A stretch of DNA of 64,000 nt from positions 496,001 to 560,000 of the forward strand of contig NZ_JH109152.1 of NCBI RefSeq assembly GCF_000190755.2. The letters are read 5' to 3'. The stretch is from Methylobacter tundripaludum SV96 (GTDB lineage Bacteria > Pseudomonadota > Gammaproteobacteria > Methylococcales > Methylomonadaceae). Positions 7,721 to 18,223 of this stretch are shown in pieces. The position numbers and the translations under genes were made by a program. The notes under the pieces were generated by a model. That model was not told the origin of the DNA. It ran no database searches and saw only the letters and a program-made list of their open reading frames with translations. Within the stretch, counting starts at the first letter, position 1. The number at the start of each line of letters is the position of its first letter.

Positions 7721-9076
7721 CTATGGGTTGAATTCGAACGCCCCCTGCAAACCATTGGCCTTGGCGTCCCTCTCGGTGAGTGGTGCCAAGCCGAAGCGGG
7801 TTTCGATCAGTTTTAGAATCGAGGTTGTGTCGTAGACCGTGTGGTCAACATAGCCCTTCTTCGCGAACGGCGAAACGATGATGGCTGGAATGCGGGTGCC
7901 GGGTCCCCAGCGATCGATTTTGGGCGGAGCAATGTGGTCCCAAAAACCGCCGTATTCGTCGTAAGCGATGATGATAGCGGTGCTGGGCCAAGCCGCGCTG
8001 TCGCGGATAGCGTCAACGACCTCTTTGACCTCGCGGTCGGCTTCAAGGATGCTGGAATGGCCGGGATGTTGGTCTTTATTGCCCGTCGGCTTGAAGAACG
8101 CCACCTGCGGGAAATTGCCCTTGAGGTCGGCGAACAGCTTGCTCCTATCCTTCAAATGTTCCGCTCGTGCCCGGCTGTCCGGTGCATAATTGGCGTAATA
8201 TATGAAAGGTTGATGATGGTAATCGAATTTGTCCCCGGTTTTGCGCCCGGCCGCAGCATCGTCCCAGCCTCCGGCATACCACGCCCAGGAAATACTTTTT
8301 TCGGACAATCGGTCGCCGATGGTGGTTTGATACTGCGCCGGTAGCCGATCCTTTTGATGGGCGGGATCGAAAGGCGGAAAATGCGGCTGGATGGTATTGA
8401 CTGCGTAACCGTCTTCGGTGAGCGCAGGATCGCCGATCGGCTTGCCGGTGGCCGGATCATTTTTCCATTGATGAAGGTTGGCGGGGGCGTCTTTGAAGGT
8501 CGGTGTGCAGGCGCAGATCAGCCATTGATGATTCAGGAACGAACCGCCAAATGCCGCCTGAAAAAAGTTATCGGCCAGCGTGAATTCCTTGGCATAGTTC
8601 CACAGCGCCGTACCGGACAGGTCGTAGTGGCCCATCGTCAACCCTCCGGCGGAGGACAGTTGGGCAAAGCGATCATTGCGGCCGCCGTCGATCTGCATCT
8701 GGTGGATGAAGAATCGATGAGTAAGATCCGGGTGTTTCTCGTCGGGCTTCGCATAGCGGGCGATATCGAAGGGGCTGTTCGCTAGATCGATGGGGAAACG
8801 CTTGTCGAGGACGACCGGTTTGTGTTTGACGTCCATTACGGTAGGTAATGCTTGATAAGGGCGTCCGGATTCGTCTACCTGGGGCGGCGCATTCTGGGCG
8901 TCGGCGAGGCCGTTGGCGCCGGGAAACAAGCCGAACAGACTGTCAAAGCTACGGTTTTCAAGGTAGATGACGACGATGTGCTCGATGCGGTTCAGGCCGA
9001 CCGGCTCAGTCCGGGCTGTGGCAGGCAGTAATGTGGCCAGCGCCGCCAGGAGGGCCGCGATGTGGTTGATTTTCAT
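7721..9076 (-). CDS. Exported acid phosphatase / phospholipase C-like phosphoesterase
   Basis: The start chosen is the ATG at 9076, with AAGGGAAACC upstream; it gives MKINHIAALLAALATLLPATA, a signal peptide. The mature part follows the AcpA/phospholipase C family (alkaline phosphatase superfamily): HIVVIYLENRSFDSLFG at the N-terminus with the metal-binding E and N, GHYDLSG, GSFLNHQW, the HPGHSS segment, YDEYGGFWDH and a C-terminal RIPAIIVSPFAKKGYV. About 451 residues, a normal length, periplasmic or secreted. It probably releases phosphate from organic esters; substrate unknown. A C-terminal fragment of a relative lies at 61798-62074. Divergent from the metallophosphoesterase at 9195. Confidence 0.85.
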   Translation of the reverse strand: MKINHIAALLAALATLLPATARTEPVGLNRIEHIVVIYLENRSFDSLFGLFPGANGLADAQNAPPQVDESGRPYQALPTVMDVKHKPVVLDKRFPIDLANSPFDIARYAKPDEKHPDLTHRFFIHQMQIDGGRNDRFAQLSSAGGLTMGHYDLSGTALWNYAKEFTLADNFFQAAFGGSFLNHQWLICACTPTFKDAPANLHQWKNDPATGKPIGDPALTEDGYAVNTIQPHFPPFDPAHQKDRLPAQYQTTIGDRLSEKSISWAWYAGGWDDAAAGRKTGDKFDYHHQPFIYYANYAPDSRARAEHLKDRSKLFADLKGNFPQVAFFKPTGNKDQHPGHSSILEADREVKEVVDAIRDSAAWPSTAIIIAYDEYGGFWDHIAPPKIDRWGPGTRIPAIIVSPFAKKGYVDHTVYDTTSILKLIETRFGLAPLTERDAKANGLQGAFEFNP

Positions 9077-9194
9077 GATGGTTTCCCTTTGTTGCTTTGT
9101 TATGGTGTAGGCGAATAAATCGAATGATCGGCGAAAATCAAACAGTTTGGCATGATTATAACAATGCTTTATTAATTTAAGTCGAGACGTTGCC

Positions 9195-10031
9195 ATGAAC
9201 AGAAGAACCTTTCTTAAATCAGCGCTTTCCGGCGGCGCTCTGGTCTTTGCAGGGAGTTACCCGATATTCATAGAGAGAAATATCGTGCAGGTGAATCGGT
9301 ATAAGATTCCAATCGATAATCTGCCGCTGTCGTTTCACGGGTTTACGCTGGCGCACCTGACGGACATACATTTGGGCTTTCTGGTCTCACCGTCGTTTGT
9401 CGAACAGATAGTTCATCGGACCAACAGTTTAAACACGGATGCCATCGTATGTACCGGCGATTATGTCCATAATAGGAATACGATTGAAGAAATCGACAAA
9501 GTATGGCCTATTTTATCCAAACTCAGTGCAAGGTGCGGCGTGTATTCGGTACTGGGCAATCATGACCATTGGGGTGACTCCAGCCGATCCCTGTGCTGGC
9601 TGGAACGGTCAGGACAGAACATTCGCCATCAGTGCAAAGCGATCTACAAGGGTAGAGACAGGATTTTGATTGGTGGAGCAGGGGACTTATGGGGAGACAA
9701 GCTGAATATCGACAAGGCTTTTTCCAGCTCGGATCGAGACGACTGCCGGATACTGCTGTCGCATAACCCGGATTCGGTCGATACGGAGTTTGAAACGCCG
9801 TTATCTTTGGTGTTGAGCGGTCATACTCACGGCGGGCAGGTGATAATACCTTTCTTGGGCGCGCTCAGGTTACCGGTAGAAAACAAAGCTTATTCCAGCA
9901 GCCTTATCGCCACACCCAGAACCCCGCTTTTTATAAGTCGAGGGATCGGCTGGGCAATTTTGCCGGTGAGGTTCAATTGCTACCCCGAAATCGCAGTGTT
10001 GGAACTGGTAAGTCCAAAGTTAACGGCATAA
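9195..10031 (+). CDS. Tat-exported metallophosphoesterase (YkuE-like)
   Basis: The N-terminus MNRRTFLKSALSGGALVFAG is a twin-arginine signal (RRTFLK). The calcineurin-like motifs follow in order: LTDIHLG (DxH), CTGDYVHN (GDxxxx), LGNHDHWG (GNHD), an ILLSHNPDS histidine and SGHTHGGQ (GHxH). This is the arrangement of YkuE-type membrane-associated phosphoesterases. At 278 residues it is complete. It is divergent from the acid phosphatase-like gene with a 118-bp gap, so the two may share a promoter region and a phosphate-scavenging role (inference). Confidence 0.85.
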   Translation: MNRRTFLKSALSGGALVFAGSYPIFIERNIVQVNRYKIPIDNLPLSFHGFTLAHLTDIHLGFLVSPSFVEQIVHRTNSLNTDAIVCTGDYVHNRNTIEEIDKVWPILSKLSARCGVYSVLGNHDHWGDSSRSLCWLERSGQNIRHQCKAIYKGRDRILIGGAGDLWGDKLNIDKAFSSSDRDDCRILLSHNPDSVDTEFETPLSLVLSGHTHGGQVIIPFLGALRLPVENKAYSSSLIATPRTPLFISRGIGWAILPVRFNCYPEIAVLELVSPKLTA

Positions 10032-10308
10032 CAATGTTCTGTGCTTGATGCCAACGGCGGCAATCGGTAGGCGATTTGAGGTTAGTCCCCAAATCTTAAA
10101 AGCACAAAGAAATCTAAGCTAAAAACGCCATGTTTTTCGTATCTTTGCGGTTTAGTAATCAATCGGCTGACATTAATTAGGTTACAAAATTGTGAAAACC
10201 GGAAAAATTCCACTAGAATTGTCGGTTGGTAAAGACGGGGCATACTAGAAAAAATAAAAAGCCGCGTCTTGATGTGTTATTTATTTCACCCTAACGCGGA
10301 GTTTTCCT

Positions 10309-11997
10309 TTGCAACTTTCAAACGGGTTTTTCATCCAATTCATTCGGTTAGCGGGGCCTTTTTGGCATTCTGAAAATAAGTCGACTATTCGTAGCCTGAC
10401 ACTGGCTTTATTCATGCTCACCGTGATGCAAATCGGTATTGCCGTGGTTATCACAGTGTGGAGCGCCGATCTTTTCAATGCGCTTGAACAGCGCTCAATG
10501 AGCGGATTATTTACGCAGATCGGCCTTATCGTACTGATTTTTGCAGCCAATATAGCGGTTACCACTGCCCATTTTAAAGTTAAGCGACGTTTGCAGCTCG
10601 ACTGGCGAAGCTGGTTAACACATCACTTAATCAGTAAATGGATGACCGATGGCCGCCATTATCTGGTCACGCACATTCAGGGAACGCATGATAATCCTGA
10701 TGGACGAATCGCTGAAGATATCCGTATTGCGACCGAAGCGGCTATCGATCTTTGTCATTCCTTAGTTTATTGCTCGTTAGTGTTGATTAGTTTTACCAAA
10801 ATCCTCTGGACACTCTCCGGCACCGTTACGCTTGATTTGTTGTTCATTGAAATTCCCATTTACGGGCATTTGGTCTGGCTGGCTATCATCTATGCGGCAT
10901 GCGCTTCCTCGTTGGGTTGGTGGCTAGGCCGGCCCTATACCATGGCGACTGATGCCAGACAAACCGTGGAAGCCAATTTCAGGTTTGGCCTGGTAACCGC
11001 GCGAGAAAACTCCCTGGCGGTTGCTTTGGTTCATGGTGAAGCCAATGAACGGCGTCGTTTCATTGGGCTTTTTAAGGATATTGTTCATGCATGGCAACGC
11101 CAAACCTTGGCCTGGTCGCATCTATTTATGCTTACGTCCGGCTATTCGGTGTTATCGATGGCATTTCCCATTCTGGTGTCTGCGCCCCGCTATATTCTGG
11201 GGAGTATCTCGCTCGGCGCTTTGATGCAATCAGCCCAGGCATTCCAGCAAACGGCTGGAGCGTTGTCCTGGCCGGTCGATAATATGGCCCGCGTCGCAGA
11301 GTGGCGGGCTTCTGTTGAACGAGTACTGGGATTGGTTAACGGACTCGACCGGCTAGAGCAGGAAATCGTCCTCCATGATCCGCATCGTATTCACCTGAAA
11401 AAAACCGAACAGGATGTTTTGCGTTTTTGCGATCTGTGTATTATCAGGCTTGACGGCGTGGTGTGCGTATCGGCTATCAATGCCGAAATCAGGCCGGGAG
11501 AACGCATGCTGATTACCGGTAATGCCTTTACCGGCTCCAAGTTGTTTAAGGCGATAGTCGGTCTTTGGCCGTGGGGAGAAGGGGCTATTGAGTTACCGCG
11601 TGACCCGGTGTTTTTTATGCCGCCACGACCTTATCTGCCCACCGGAACTTTACGGGCAGCGATTTGTTATCCGTCAGCCAATATAGAATATACCGAGTCT
11701 GCGCTTACGGAAGCGCTTGATCTGGTAGGGTTGGAAGAATTGCATGAGCAGCTCGACCACGTCGATAATTGGGCCAGCGCGCTTTCCCGGGAACACCAAC
11801 AGCGTCTGGGTGTGGTTCGATTGCTGTTGCAGCAACCCAAGTGGATATTGTTGCAAGAGGCGATGGACTCGCTTGATTCCTCCTGCGAAATGAAAATGCT
11901 GCGTTTGATAGCCCAAAAACTGCCTGATGCCGCGATACTGACGATTACCAATGAACCGCTGGCCGAGGGATTCCATCAGCGACGGATTATATTGTAA
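10309..11997 (+). CDS. ABC-type membrane protein (YddA/SbmA-like) with degenerate ATPase domain
   Basis: 562 residues in the layout of ABC_membrane_2 exporters (YddA, SbmA/BacA relatives): about 330 residues with several membrane segments including GRPYTMATDARQTVEANFRF, then a nucleotide-binding fold. The ATPase motifs are altered. The Walker A region reads GNAFTGSK (404-411) where GxxGxGKS/T is expected, with lysine and serine positions changed. The signature is LSREHQQR. Walker B reads WILLQEA (Q516 in place of D), and the switch histidine is N548 in TITNEP. The frame is intact and codon use looks normal, so it is not simply decaying. It may work as a secondary transporter like SbmA, which has no ATPase domain. 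The start is a TTG with GCGGAG upstream. Confidence 0.8.
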   Translation: MQLSNGFFIQFIRLAGPFWHSENKSTIRSLTLALFMLTVMQIGIAVVITVWSADLFNALEQRSMSGLFTQIGLIVLIFAANIAVTTAHFKVKRRLQLDWRSWLTHHLISKWMTDGRHYLVTHIQGTHDNPDGRIAEDIRIATEAAIDLCHSLVYCSLVLISFTKILWTLSGTVTLDLLFIEIPIYGHLVWLAIIYAACASSLGWWLGRPYTMATDARQTVEANFRFGLVTARENSLAVALVHGEANERRRFIGLFKDIVHAWQRQTLAWSHLFMLTSGYSVLSMAFPILVSAPRYILGSISLGALMQSAQAFQQTAGALSWPVDNMARVAEWRASVERVLGLVNGLDRLEQEIVLHDPHRIHLKKTEQDVLRFCDLCIIRLDGVVCVSAINAEIRPGERMLITGNAFTGSKLFKAIVGLWPWGEGAIELPRDPVFFMPPRPYLPTGTLRAAICYPSANIEYTESALTEALDLVGLEELHEQLDHVDNWASALSREHQQRLGVVRLLLQQPKWILLQEAMDSLDSSCEMKMLRLIAQKLPDAAILTITNEPLAEGFHQRRIIL

Positions 11998-12020
11998 CGG
12001 CTCTTGTCTTTGAATCACGA

Positions 12021-12046
12021 AGTCATGTAGGGCTCCCTACATGACT
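12021..12046. repeat. Perfect 12-bp hairpin between convergent genes
   Basis: AGTCATGTAGGG, two bases, then CCCTACATGACT. It lies between the converging ABC-like and DinB-like genes. There is no T-run, so it is either a bidirectional structure limiting read-through or a REP-like unit. Confidence 0.75.
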
Positions 12047-12121
12047 AACTTTACCGCCTATACGCCGACATTTACCCAAAGGTCTATCCATCCTGCAGCA
12101 CTTTGGGTTAGTTGTTACAAG

Positions 12122-12637
12122 TCACTCCGACGCTACTAACGCCAGTAAATCGGTGACGCCAACGTCCAAGCCCTGTTGCGACAGCAAGGTGGTTGCTTGG
12201 CCTCTGTGGTGAGTCTGGTGGTTAAAAAAGTGCAGCATCAGGCTGGCGAAGTTTTTGATCGCCGGTTCGCCTTTCATGTTGTGGTACGCGAGCTTATGGT
12301 TCAGGTCGGATGCGTCGAGTTGTTCACACCAGCTTATGATCGTGGCGTCCACGTTCCGGCGTTCCGCGCTTAACGCGGTAAAGTCATCAGGTAAGGTTTT
12401 CGGTTTGGGCATTGCGCGAATCTGATCCAGCGCCGGATGTTGCGCGGGATGTTCGGAAAAGCGTTGCAGCCAGATAATATCGGCCACCATGATATGGTTC
12501 AAGGTACCCAGAAGCGAGCCGAAAAACGCGCCGCGATCCCTGGCAATCTCGTCGGCAGGCAGTTGGGCTGCGGTATTGTAGAGTTTGTCGTTCATCCATT
12601 GGTTGTAGCGGCTTAATAAGCACAAGTGTTCAAGCAT
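12122..12637 (-). CDS. DinB-fold protein
   Basis: 171 residues with the DinB/YfiT four-helix layout and its metal-binding histidines: LGTLNHIMVADIIWL (first His) and LMLHFFNHQTHHRGQATTLL (the paired histidines). Family members bind a divalent metal and are often thiol-dependent transferases or of unknown function. An AGGAACC ribosome site precedes the ATG. No neighbour clarifies its role. Confidence 0.85.
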   Translation of the reverse strand: MLEHLCLLSRYNQWMNDKLYNTAAQLPADEIARDRGAFFGSLLGTLNHIMVADIIWLQRFSEHPAQHPALDQIRAMPKPKTLPDDFTALSAERRNVDATIISWCEQLDASDLNHKLAYHNMKGEPAIKNFASLMLHFFNHQTHHRGQATTLLSQQGLDVGVTDLLALVASE

Positions 12638-12711
12638 GGTAAGGTTCCTGTTTGGTGAAGCTGAAGCTTTTTTAGCTTTGAAAGTAGCAACGCGTCCTAC
12701 GAGGCAATTTT

Positions 12712-13563
12712 ATGGTATCACCAAATTACAAAATCAGAACACTGTCTCGTGATGAAATCAATATTGCCACTGACTGGGCTGCATCCGAGGGGTGGAATCC
12801 GGGGCTGTATGATGCCGACTGTTTTTATACGGCAGACCCGGAAGGATTTCTTGTGGGGGAGCTCAATAATGAACCGGTTGCAACGATTTCAGCTGTGAAA
12901 TACGGTGAGACATTCGGTTTTATCGGGTGTTATATCGTTAAGCCGGAGTATCGCGGACAAGGCTATGGGATTCAAATATGGAAGGCCGGTCTTGGACGTT
13001 TATCGGGACGAAATGTTGGGCTTGATGGCGTTGTTGCCCAGCAAGACAATTATAAAAAATCAGGTTTTGAACTCGCTTACCGGAACATCCGCTATGAAGG
13101 GGTGAGCGGCGGCGAACCGGCTAAAACCCCGGAAATTATTAAATTGTCAGAATTGCCTTTTGACGTTGTTGAAGCTTATGATCAGCCATTCTTTCCTGAT
13201 AACAGGACCCGGTTTCTAAAATCATGGCTCAATCAACCCGAGAGTGTTGCACTGGGTATCATGCAAAAAGGAAAGCTTTCAGGCTATGGCATGGTTAGAT
13301 CCTGTCGCTCGGGATATAAAATCGGACCGCTTTTTGCCGATAGCCCTGAGTTAGCGGAATCGCTTTTTGTTTCGTTGAAAGCCGGGGTTATGCCTGGAAA
13401 ACCAATCTATTTGGATGTTCCTGAAATGAATCAGGATGCGGTTGCCTTAGCTGAAAATCATAAGATGAAACTGGTTTTTGAAACAGCAAGAATGTATACC
13501 GGCGTCTTTCCTGATTTGCCGCTCAACAGGCTTTTTGGCGTTACAACCTTTGAACTGGGTTGA
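12712..13563 (+). CDS. GNAT family N-acetyltransferase, two-domain
   Basis: 283 residues. The first half is a GNAT domain with the acetyl-CoA loop in IVKPEYRGQGYGIQIW. The second half resembles the Acetyltransf_18-type C-terminal domain (YGMVRSCRSGYKIGPLFADS). GAGG lies upstream of the ATG. The acceptor substrate cannot be read from the sequence. Convergent with dapE across a long inverted repeat. Confidence 0.85.
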   Translation: MVSPNYKIRTLSRDEINIATDWAASEGWNPGLYDADCFYTADPEGFLVGELNNEPVATISAVKYGETFGFIGCYIVKPEYRGQGYGIQIWKAGLGRLSGRNVGLDGVVAQQDNYKKSGFELAYRNIRYEGVSGGEPAKTPEIIKLSELPFDVVEAYDQPFFPDNRTRFLKSWLNQPESVALGIMQKGKLSGYGMVRSCRSGYKIGPLFADSPELAESLFVSLKAGVMPGKPIYLDVPEMNQDAVALAENHKMKLVFETARMYTGVFPDLPLNRLFGVTTFELG

Positions 13564-13575
13564 GTTATATACCGA

Positions 13576-14928
<1,353 letters not shown>

Positions 14929-14996
14929 GACCCCCGCATTTTTTTGGGTTAGCGATTCACGGCTGCTAAGGTCTTTAAGAAGATTCCGTGTGTCGC

Positions 14997-15884
14997 TCAT
15001 AATAATTCGGTTTGGTAGTTCTCAGCTTTAAATCCAAGCATTAGTTTATCGCCGGATTCTAAAACCGGGCGTTTAATCAGGGTTGGGGTGGTCAGCATCA
15101 GTTGTAGGGCCTTTTCCTGGGTCAGGTCGCTTTGCTGCTCGGCGCTGAGTTGCCGCCAGCTGGTGCTGCTGCGGTTAAGCAGTTTGTTCCAGTCCAAATG
15201 ATCGGCAAAATGTTGTAGCAGCTCGGGGGTTAAGCCGTCGCTTCGAAAATCGTGGAACCGATAGGCTATGCCGTTTTGATCCAGCCAGTTACGCGCTTTT
15301 TTGACGGTGTCGCAGTTTTTTATACCGTACAACGTGTGAGTTTTTGAATTTTGCAAATTGACAATCTCCGTATGGAAGGCACGCAACGCCTCGCGGATTG
15401 ATGTTGAAATGGAAGGATGTGCAGCAATCCCCAGCTCATCAAGGTTGGAGCCGATAATCGGCAAGGTGATTGAGGCGGCTTCAACGACTTGGGCAGACAT
15501 GACGGTGAGCGACTCTTTCAGCGATGCCTGGGCGATAGTGGCTCGCGGCGACGCATTAAGTAACGCAACCGGCTTGTTGAAAAAAGCCTCGCTACCAACC
15601 ATCCAGTCCAAGGCATTCTTCATTACTCCCGTTACGCCATGAGCGTATTCCGGGCTGGCGATAATAACGCCGTCGGCTTCAAGAAGACGGGCATGAAAAT
15701 CGGCAACCGGAGGCAAATCGGTTATTTCAAGATCGGGGTTGAACAGCGGCAGATTGCCCAGCTCGGTAAACAGTTCGATGTAAATATCGGAAGGCGCCAA
15801 ACCGGCAACCGCTCTTAGCAGTGCAGAGTTCAACGATGCGGCGCGAAGGCTACCGGAAATAGCCAGGATTCTGACAATCGACAT
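14997..15884 (-). CDS. Fusion of NADPH-dependent FMN reductase and YffB/ArsC-like protein
   Basis: 295 residues. Residues 1-about 175 form an NADPH-dependent FMN reductase (flavodoxin fold): LAISGSLRAASLN phosphate loop, SPEYAHGVTGVMKNALDW. Residues about 180-295 match the ArsC/Spx-like YffB family: TLYGIKNCDTVKKARNWL with its single conserved cysteine, FHDFRSDGL, and PTLIKRPVLE near the end. In E. coli the separate yffB gene lies directly before dapE, so the C-terminal half keeps an ancestral neighbourhood and a flavin reductase has been joined to its front. Possible redox role; substrate unknown. Its stop overlaps the vestigial dapE ATG. Confidence 0.85.
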   Translation of the reverse strand: MSIVRILAISGSLRAASLNSALLRAVAGLAPSDIYIELFTELGNLPLFNPDLEITDLPPVADFHARLLEADGVIIASPEYAHGVTGVMKNALDWMVGSEAFFNKPVALLNASPRATIAQASLKESLTVMSAQVVEAASITLPIIGSNLDELGIAAHPSISTSIREALRAFHTEIVNLQNSKTHTLYGIKNCDTVKKARNWLDQNGIAYRFHDFRSDGLTPELLQHFADHLDWNKLLNRSSTSWRQLSAEQQSDLTQEKALQLMLTTPTLIKRPVLESGDKLMLGFKAENYQTELL

Positions 15885-15903
15885 CGTTGACTCTATAGTG
15901 ATT

Positions 15904-16146
15904 TTACAGTTGGCTGTTCAGCAATTCGTCAATGCTGGGCAATTGTTTGTCAGATTTGCAGCGGCTTTTATAAAGATCGACGAACTCCATAAAGGCTTGT
16001 TCCAGATCGGCCAGAATTTCTTCTTCGTTTTCGCGCTCATCATCGGGAACGTCGGGCGAATCCAGATATTCGTGTTGCAGGGCGACTTCGCTGTTTAAAG
16101 CGAGCGTGGCGTAAATGATGGCATTGTTTGATATGTTGTCGCTCAT
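15904..16146 (-). CDS. Small acidic protein, unrecognised
   Basis: 80 residues, strongly acidic in the middle (SPDVPDDERENEEEILADLE), soluble and mostly helical by composition. It ends 19 bases before the flavin-reductase/YffB fusion on the same strand, so it is probably cotranscribed with the dap genes. I do not recognise the family. Confidence 0.6.
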   Translation of the reverse strand: MSDNISNNAIIYATLALNSEVALQHEYLDSPDVPDDERENEEEILADLEQAFMEFVDLYKSRCKSDKQLPSIDELLNSQL

Positions 16147-16240
16147 GGTATTGGCCTTGATTAAGTTAATGGTGAGTTATGGTAGGGCACCTTGTAAGCT
16201 AGGCGCGCACAGTACGCCCTACGGGTCGGAACAGTATTTA

Positions 16241-16711
16241 TCAGTCCTGTTCTCTAAAACGAATGGTTAAACCTTGTAAAAAGTTTCTTAAAATCTGATC
16301 GCCACATTCCCGGTGATGTTTATGGCCTTTTTGCCTGAAAAAAGAGCTGAGTTCGCCTTTGGACAGTTCAAAATCGGCCAGTTTTAGGGTGCTGAGCATG
16401 TCCTCTTCTTTAAATTCCAGGGCGATACGCAGTTTTTTGAGTATGGTGTTATTGGTTAACTGTTCCGGTTTTTTTTCCTGCGCGGGCGGATTTTCCTGTC
16501 GGCCTCTTCTATAGATAATCAGCCCGTCTAAAAATTGTCCCAGCAGCTTGTTGTCAAGCGGAACGTAATCGGCTTCATTATCTTTTTTGAGTAGTTTGAG
16601 CAGCTCATCCCTGTTGATTTCTACATCGCTTAAGGCAAAGATATCGATCATGTCAGGGTCTTTAAGCTCTAATGCGTAGCGTACCCGGCGTAAAACGTCG
16701 TTGTTAATCAT
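16241..16711 (-). CDS. DUF1456 family protein (YehS-like)
   Basis: 156 residues made of two related helical repeats: NNDVLRRVRYALELKDPDMI with the following DVEINRDEL, and NNTILKKLRIALEFKEEDML with FELSKGELSSFF. This repeat is the DUF1456/YehS signature; function unknown. Its start overlaps the stop of the Uma2 gene by four bases (ATGA), so the two are translationally coupled. Confidence 0.85.
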   Translation of the reverse strand: MINNDVLRRVRYALELKDPDMIDIFALSDVEINRDELLKLLKKDNEADYVPLDNKLLGQFLDGLIIYRRGRQENPPAQEKKPEQLTNNTILKKLRIALEFKEEDMLSTLKLADFELSKGELSSFFRQKGHKHHRECGDQILRNFLQGLTIRFREQD

Positions 16712-17355
16712 GGTTTCTGTGTGGTGGGGTAGGGGGACTGCATAGGGTTAGTATTCGTGTCTTGAACCGCGGTTTGATTTTTCTCCTGCAAGAAAGCAAG
16801 TACATCGTCATTGTTGACTTGATAGTAAATGTCTTCAACAAGAACGGTAACGCCTAATGACTCAAAAGTAATCGCATCGCCAAGATAGTAATAAAAGGAT
16901 TGCCAATGCTCTTTCTTTTTAAAGACCTCAATTTCCGCAATGGATTGATCAATTAAAACATACTCTTCCAATGTCGAAATATTTTGGTATTTCAAACGTT
17001 TGGCATTTTTATCAAACTTTCGGGTCGATTTGGATAATATCTCGACGATAATGACCGGAGATTGTTTGTAATAGTCAAAATCATTATCTTGCTGGCAAAC
17101 CACCATGACATCGGGATAGAAAAAATCATTAGCCACCTTAACTTTCATGTCTGCTATGAAAGTTCTGCAAGGCGTGCCTTTTAATTGATTCTTCAATTCA
17201 GCAAATAGATTGCCTGCCAGCAAATTATGAGTTTCACTCGCCCCAGCCATTGCATAAGCTTCACCATCAATGAATTCATGCTTAAATTCTGCAACAAGTT
17301 CGCCTTGTAGATACTGTTCTTCAGTGATCTTGTTATTTGCGTAGTTTAAGCTCAT
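16708..17355 (-). CDS. Uma2 family (DUF820) PD-(D/E)XK nuclease-fold protein
   Basis: 215 residues. Features of Uma2 proteins are clear: KHEFIDGEAYAMAGAS, HNLLAGNLFAEL, and the nuclease-like core FFYPDVMVVC plus VIIVEILSKSTRKFDKNAKR plus YVLIDQ. The D, E and K of the fold are present. Uma2 proteins are common in cyanobacteria and methanotrophs, often in IS-rich genomes, and their substrate is unknown. It is an accessory gene inserted between dapD and the end of the run. Confidence 0.85.
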   Translation of the reverse strand: MSLNYANNKITEEQYLQGELVAEFKHEFIDGEAYAMAGASETHNLLAGNLFAELKNQLKGTPCRTFIADMKVKVANDFFYPDVMVVCQQDNDFDYYKQSPVIIVEILSKSTRKFDKNAKRLKYQNISTLEEYVLIDQSIAEIEVFKKKEHWQSFYYYLGDAITFESLGVTVLVEDIYYQVNNDDVLAFLQEKNQTAVQDTNTNPMQSPYPTTQKP

Positions 17356-17396
17356 TGGCTTTCTCCTGTTTTGGCATGGTGCGAGTCAGATTCCGC

Positions 17397-18215
17397 TTAA
17401 TCCCTCAGTAGCTCATTGATACCGGTTTTACTGCGGGTTTTTTCATCAACCTGTTTGATGATAATCGCACAATACAAACTGTACGTGCCGTCCGCCGAAG
17501 GCAGGTTGCCCGGAACGACGACTGAACCTGCCGGTACACGGCCATAGCTGACTTCGCCGGTCATACGGTTGAAGATTTTGGTGCTTTGTCCAATGTAAAC
17601 GCCCATTGAAATGACCGAGCCTTCTTCAACGACAACGCCTTCGACGATTTCCGAGCGTGCGCCGATAAAGCAGTTGTCTTCAATGATGGTGGGGCCTGCT
17701 TGCAAGGGCTCCAGAACACCGCCGATGCCGACGCCGCCGGAAAGATGCACGTTCTTGCCGATTTGCGCGCAAGAGCCGACGCTGGCCCAGGTGTCAACCA
17801 TGGTGCCGCTGTCTACATAGCCGCCGATGTTAACGAACGAAGGCATTAACACTGCGCCCGGTGCAATGTAAGCGCCGTGACGGACAATGGCATTAGGTAC
17901 GACGCGCACACCGGATTTTGCAAAGTCGTCTGGTGAATAAGTGCTGAATTTGGCTTCAACCTTGTCGTAATAACGGCTGTTGCCGCCTTCGATAACGCGG
18001 TTCTCGTTGATTCTGAACGACAGCAATACGGCTTTTTTCAGCCACTGGTTAACGACCCACTCGCCGCTGGTTTTTTCGGCGACACGGGCTTTGCCGCTGT
18101 CCAATAAGTTGATCGCGTCTTCGACGGCTGCGCGCACTTCGGCTGAAACGCCGGCGGGTGAGATGTCTGCACGATTTTCAAAGGCGTCGTTAATGATTTG
18201 TTCTAGTTGTGACAT
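17397..18215 (-). CDS. dapD: Tetrahydrodipicolinate N-succinyltransferase
   Basis: 272 residues, the normal DapD length. It transfers succinyl from succinyl-CoA to tetrahydrodipicolinate in the lysine/DAP pathway. The left-handed beta-helix hexapeptide repeats are visible ([20 protein letters not shown], then [20 protein letters not shown]), as is the conserved FRINENRVI segment and a C-terminal [10 protein letters not shown]. Located 8 bases after dapC on the same strand, hence cotranscribed. Confidence 0.95.
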   Translation of the reverse strand: MSQLEQIINDAFENRADISPAGVSAEVRAAVEDAINLLDSGKARVAEKTSGEWVVNQWLKKAVLLSFRINENRVIEGGNSRYYDKVEAKFSTYSPDDFAKSGVRVVPNAIVRHGAYIAPGAVLMPSFVNIGGYVDSGTMVDTWASVGSCAQIGKNVHLSGGVGIGGVLEPLQAGPTIIEDNCFIGARSEIVEGVVVEEGSVISMGVYIGQSTKIFNRMTGEVSYGRVPAGSVVVPGNLPSADGTYSLYCAIIIKQVDEKTRSKTGINELLRD

Positions 18216-18223
18216 GGTTTCTT

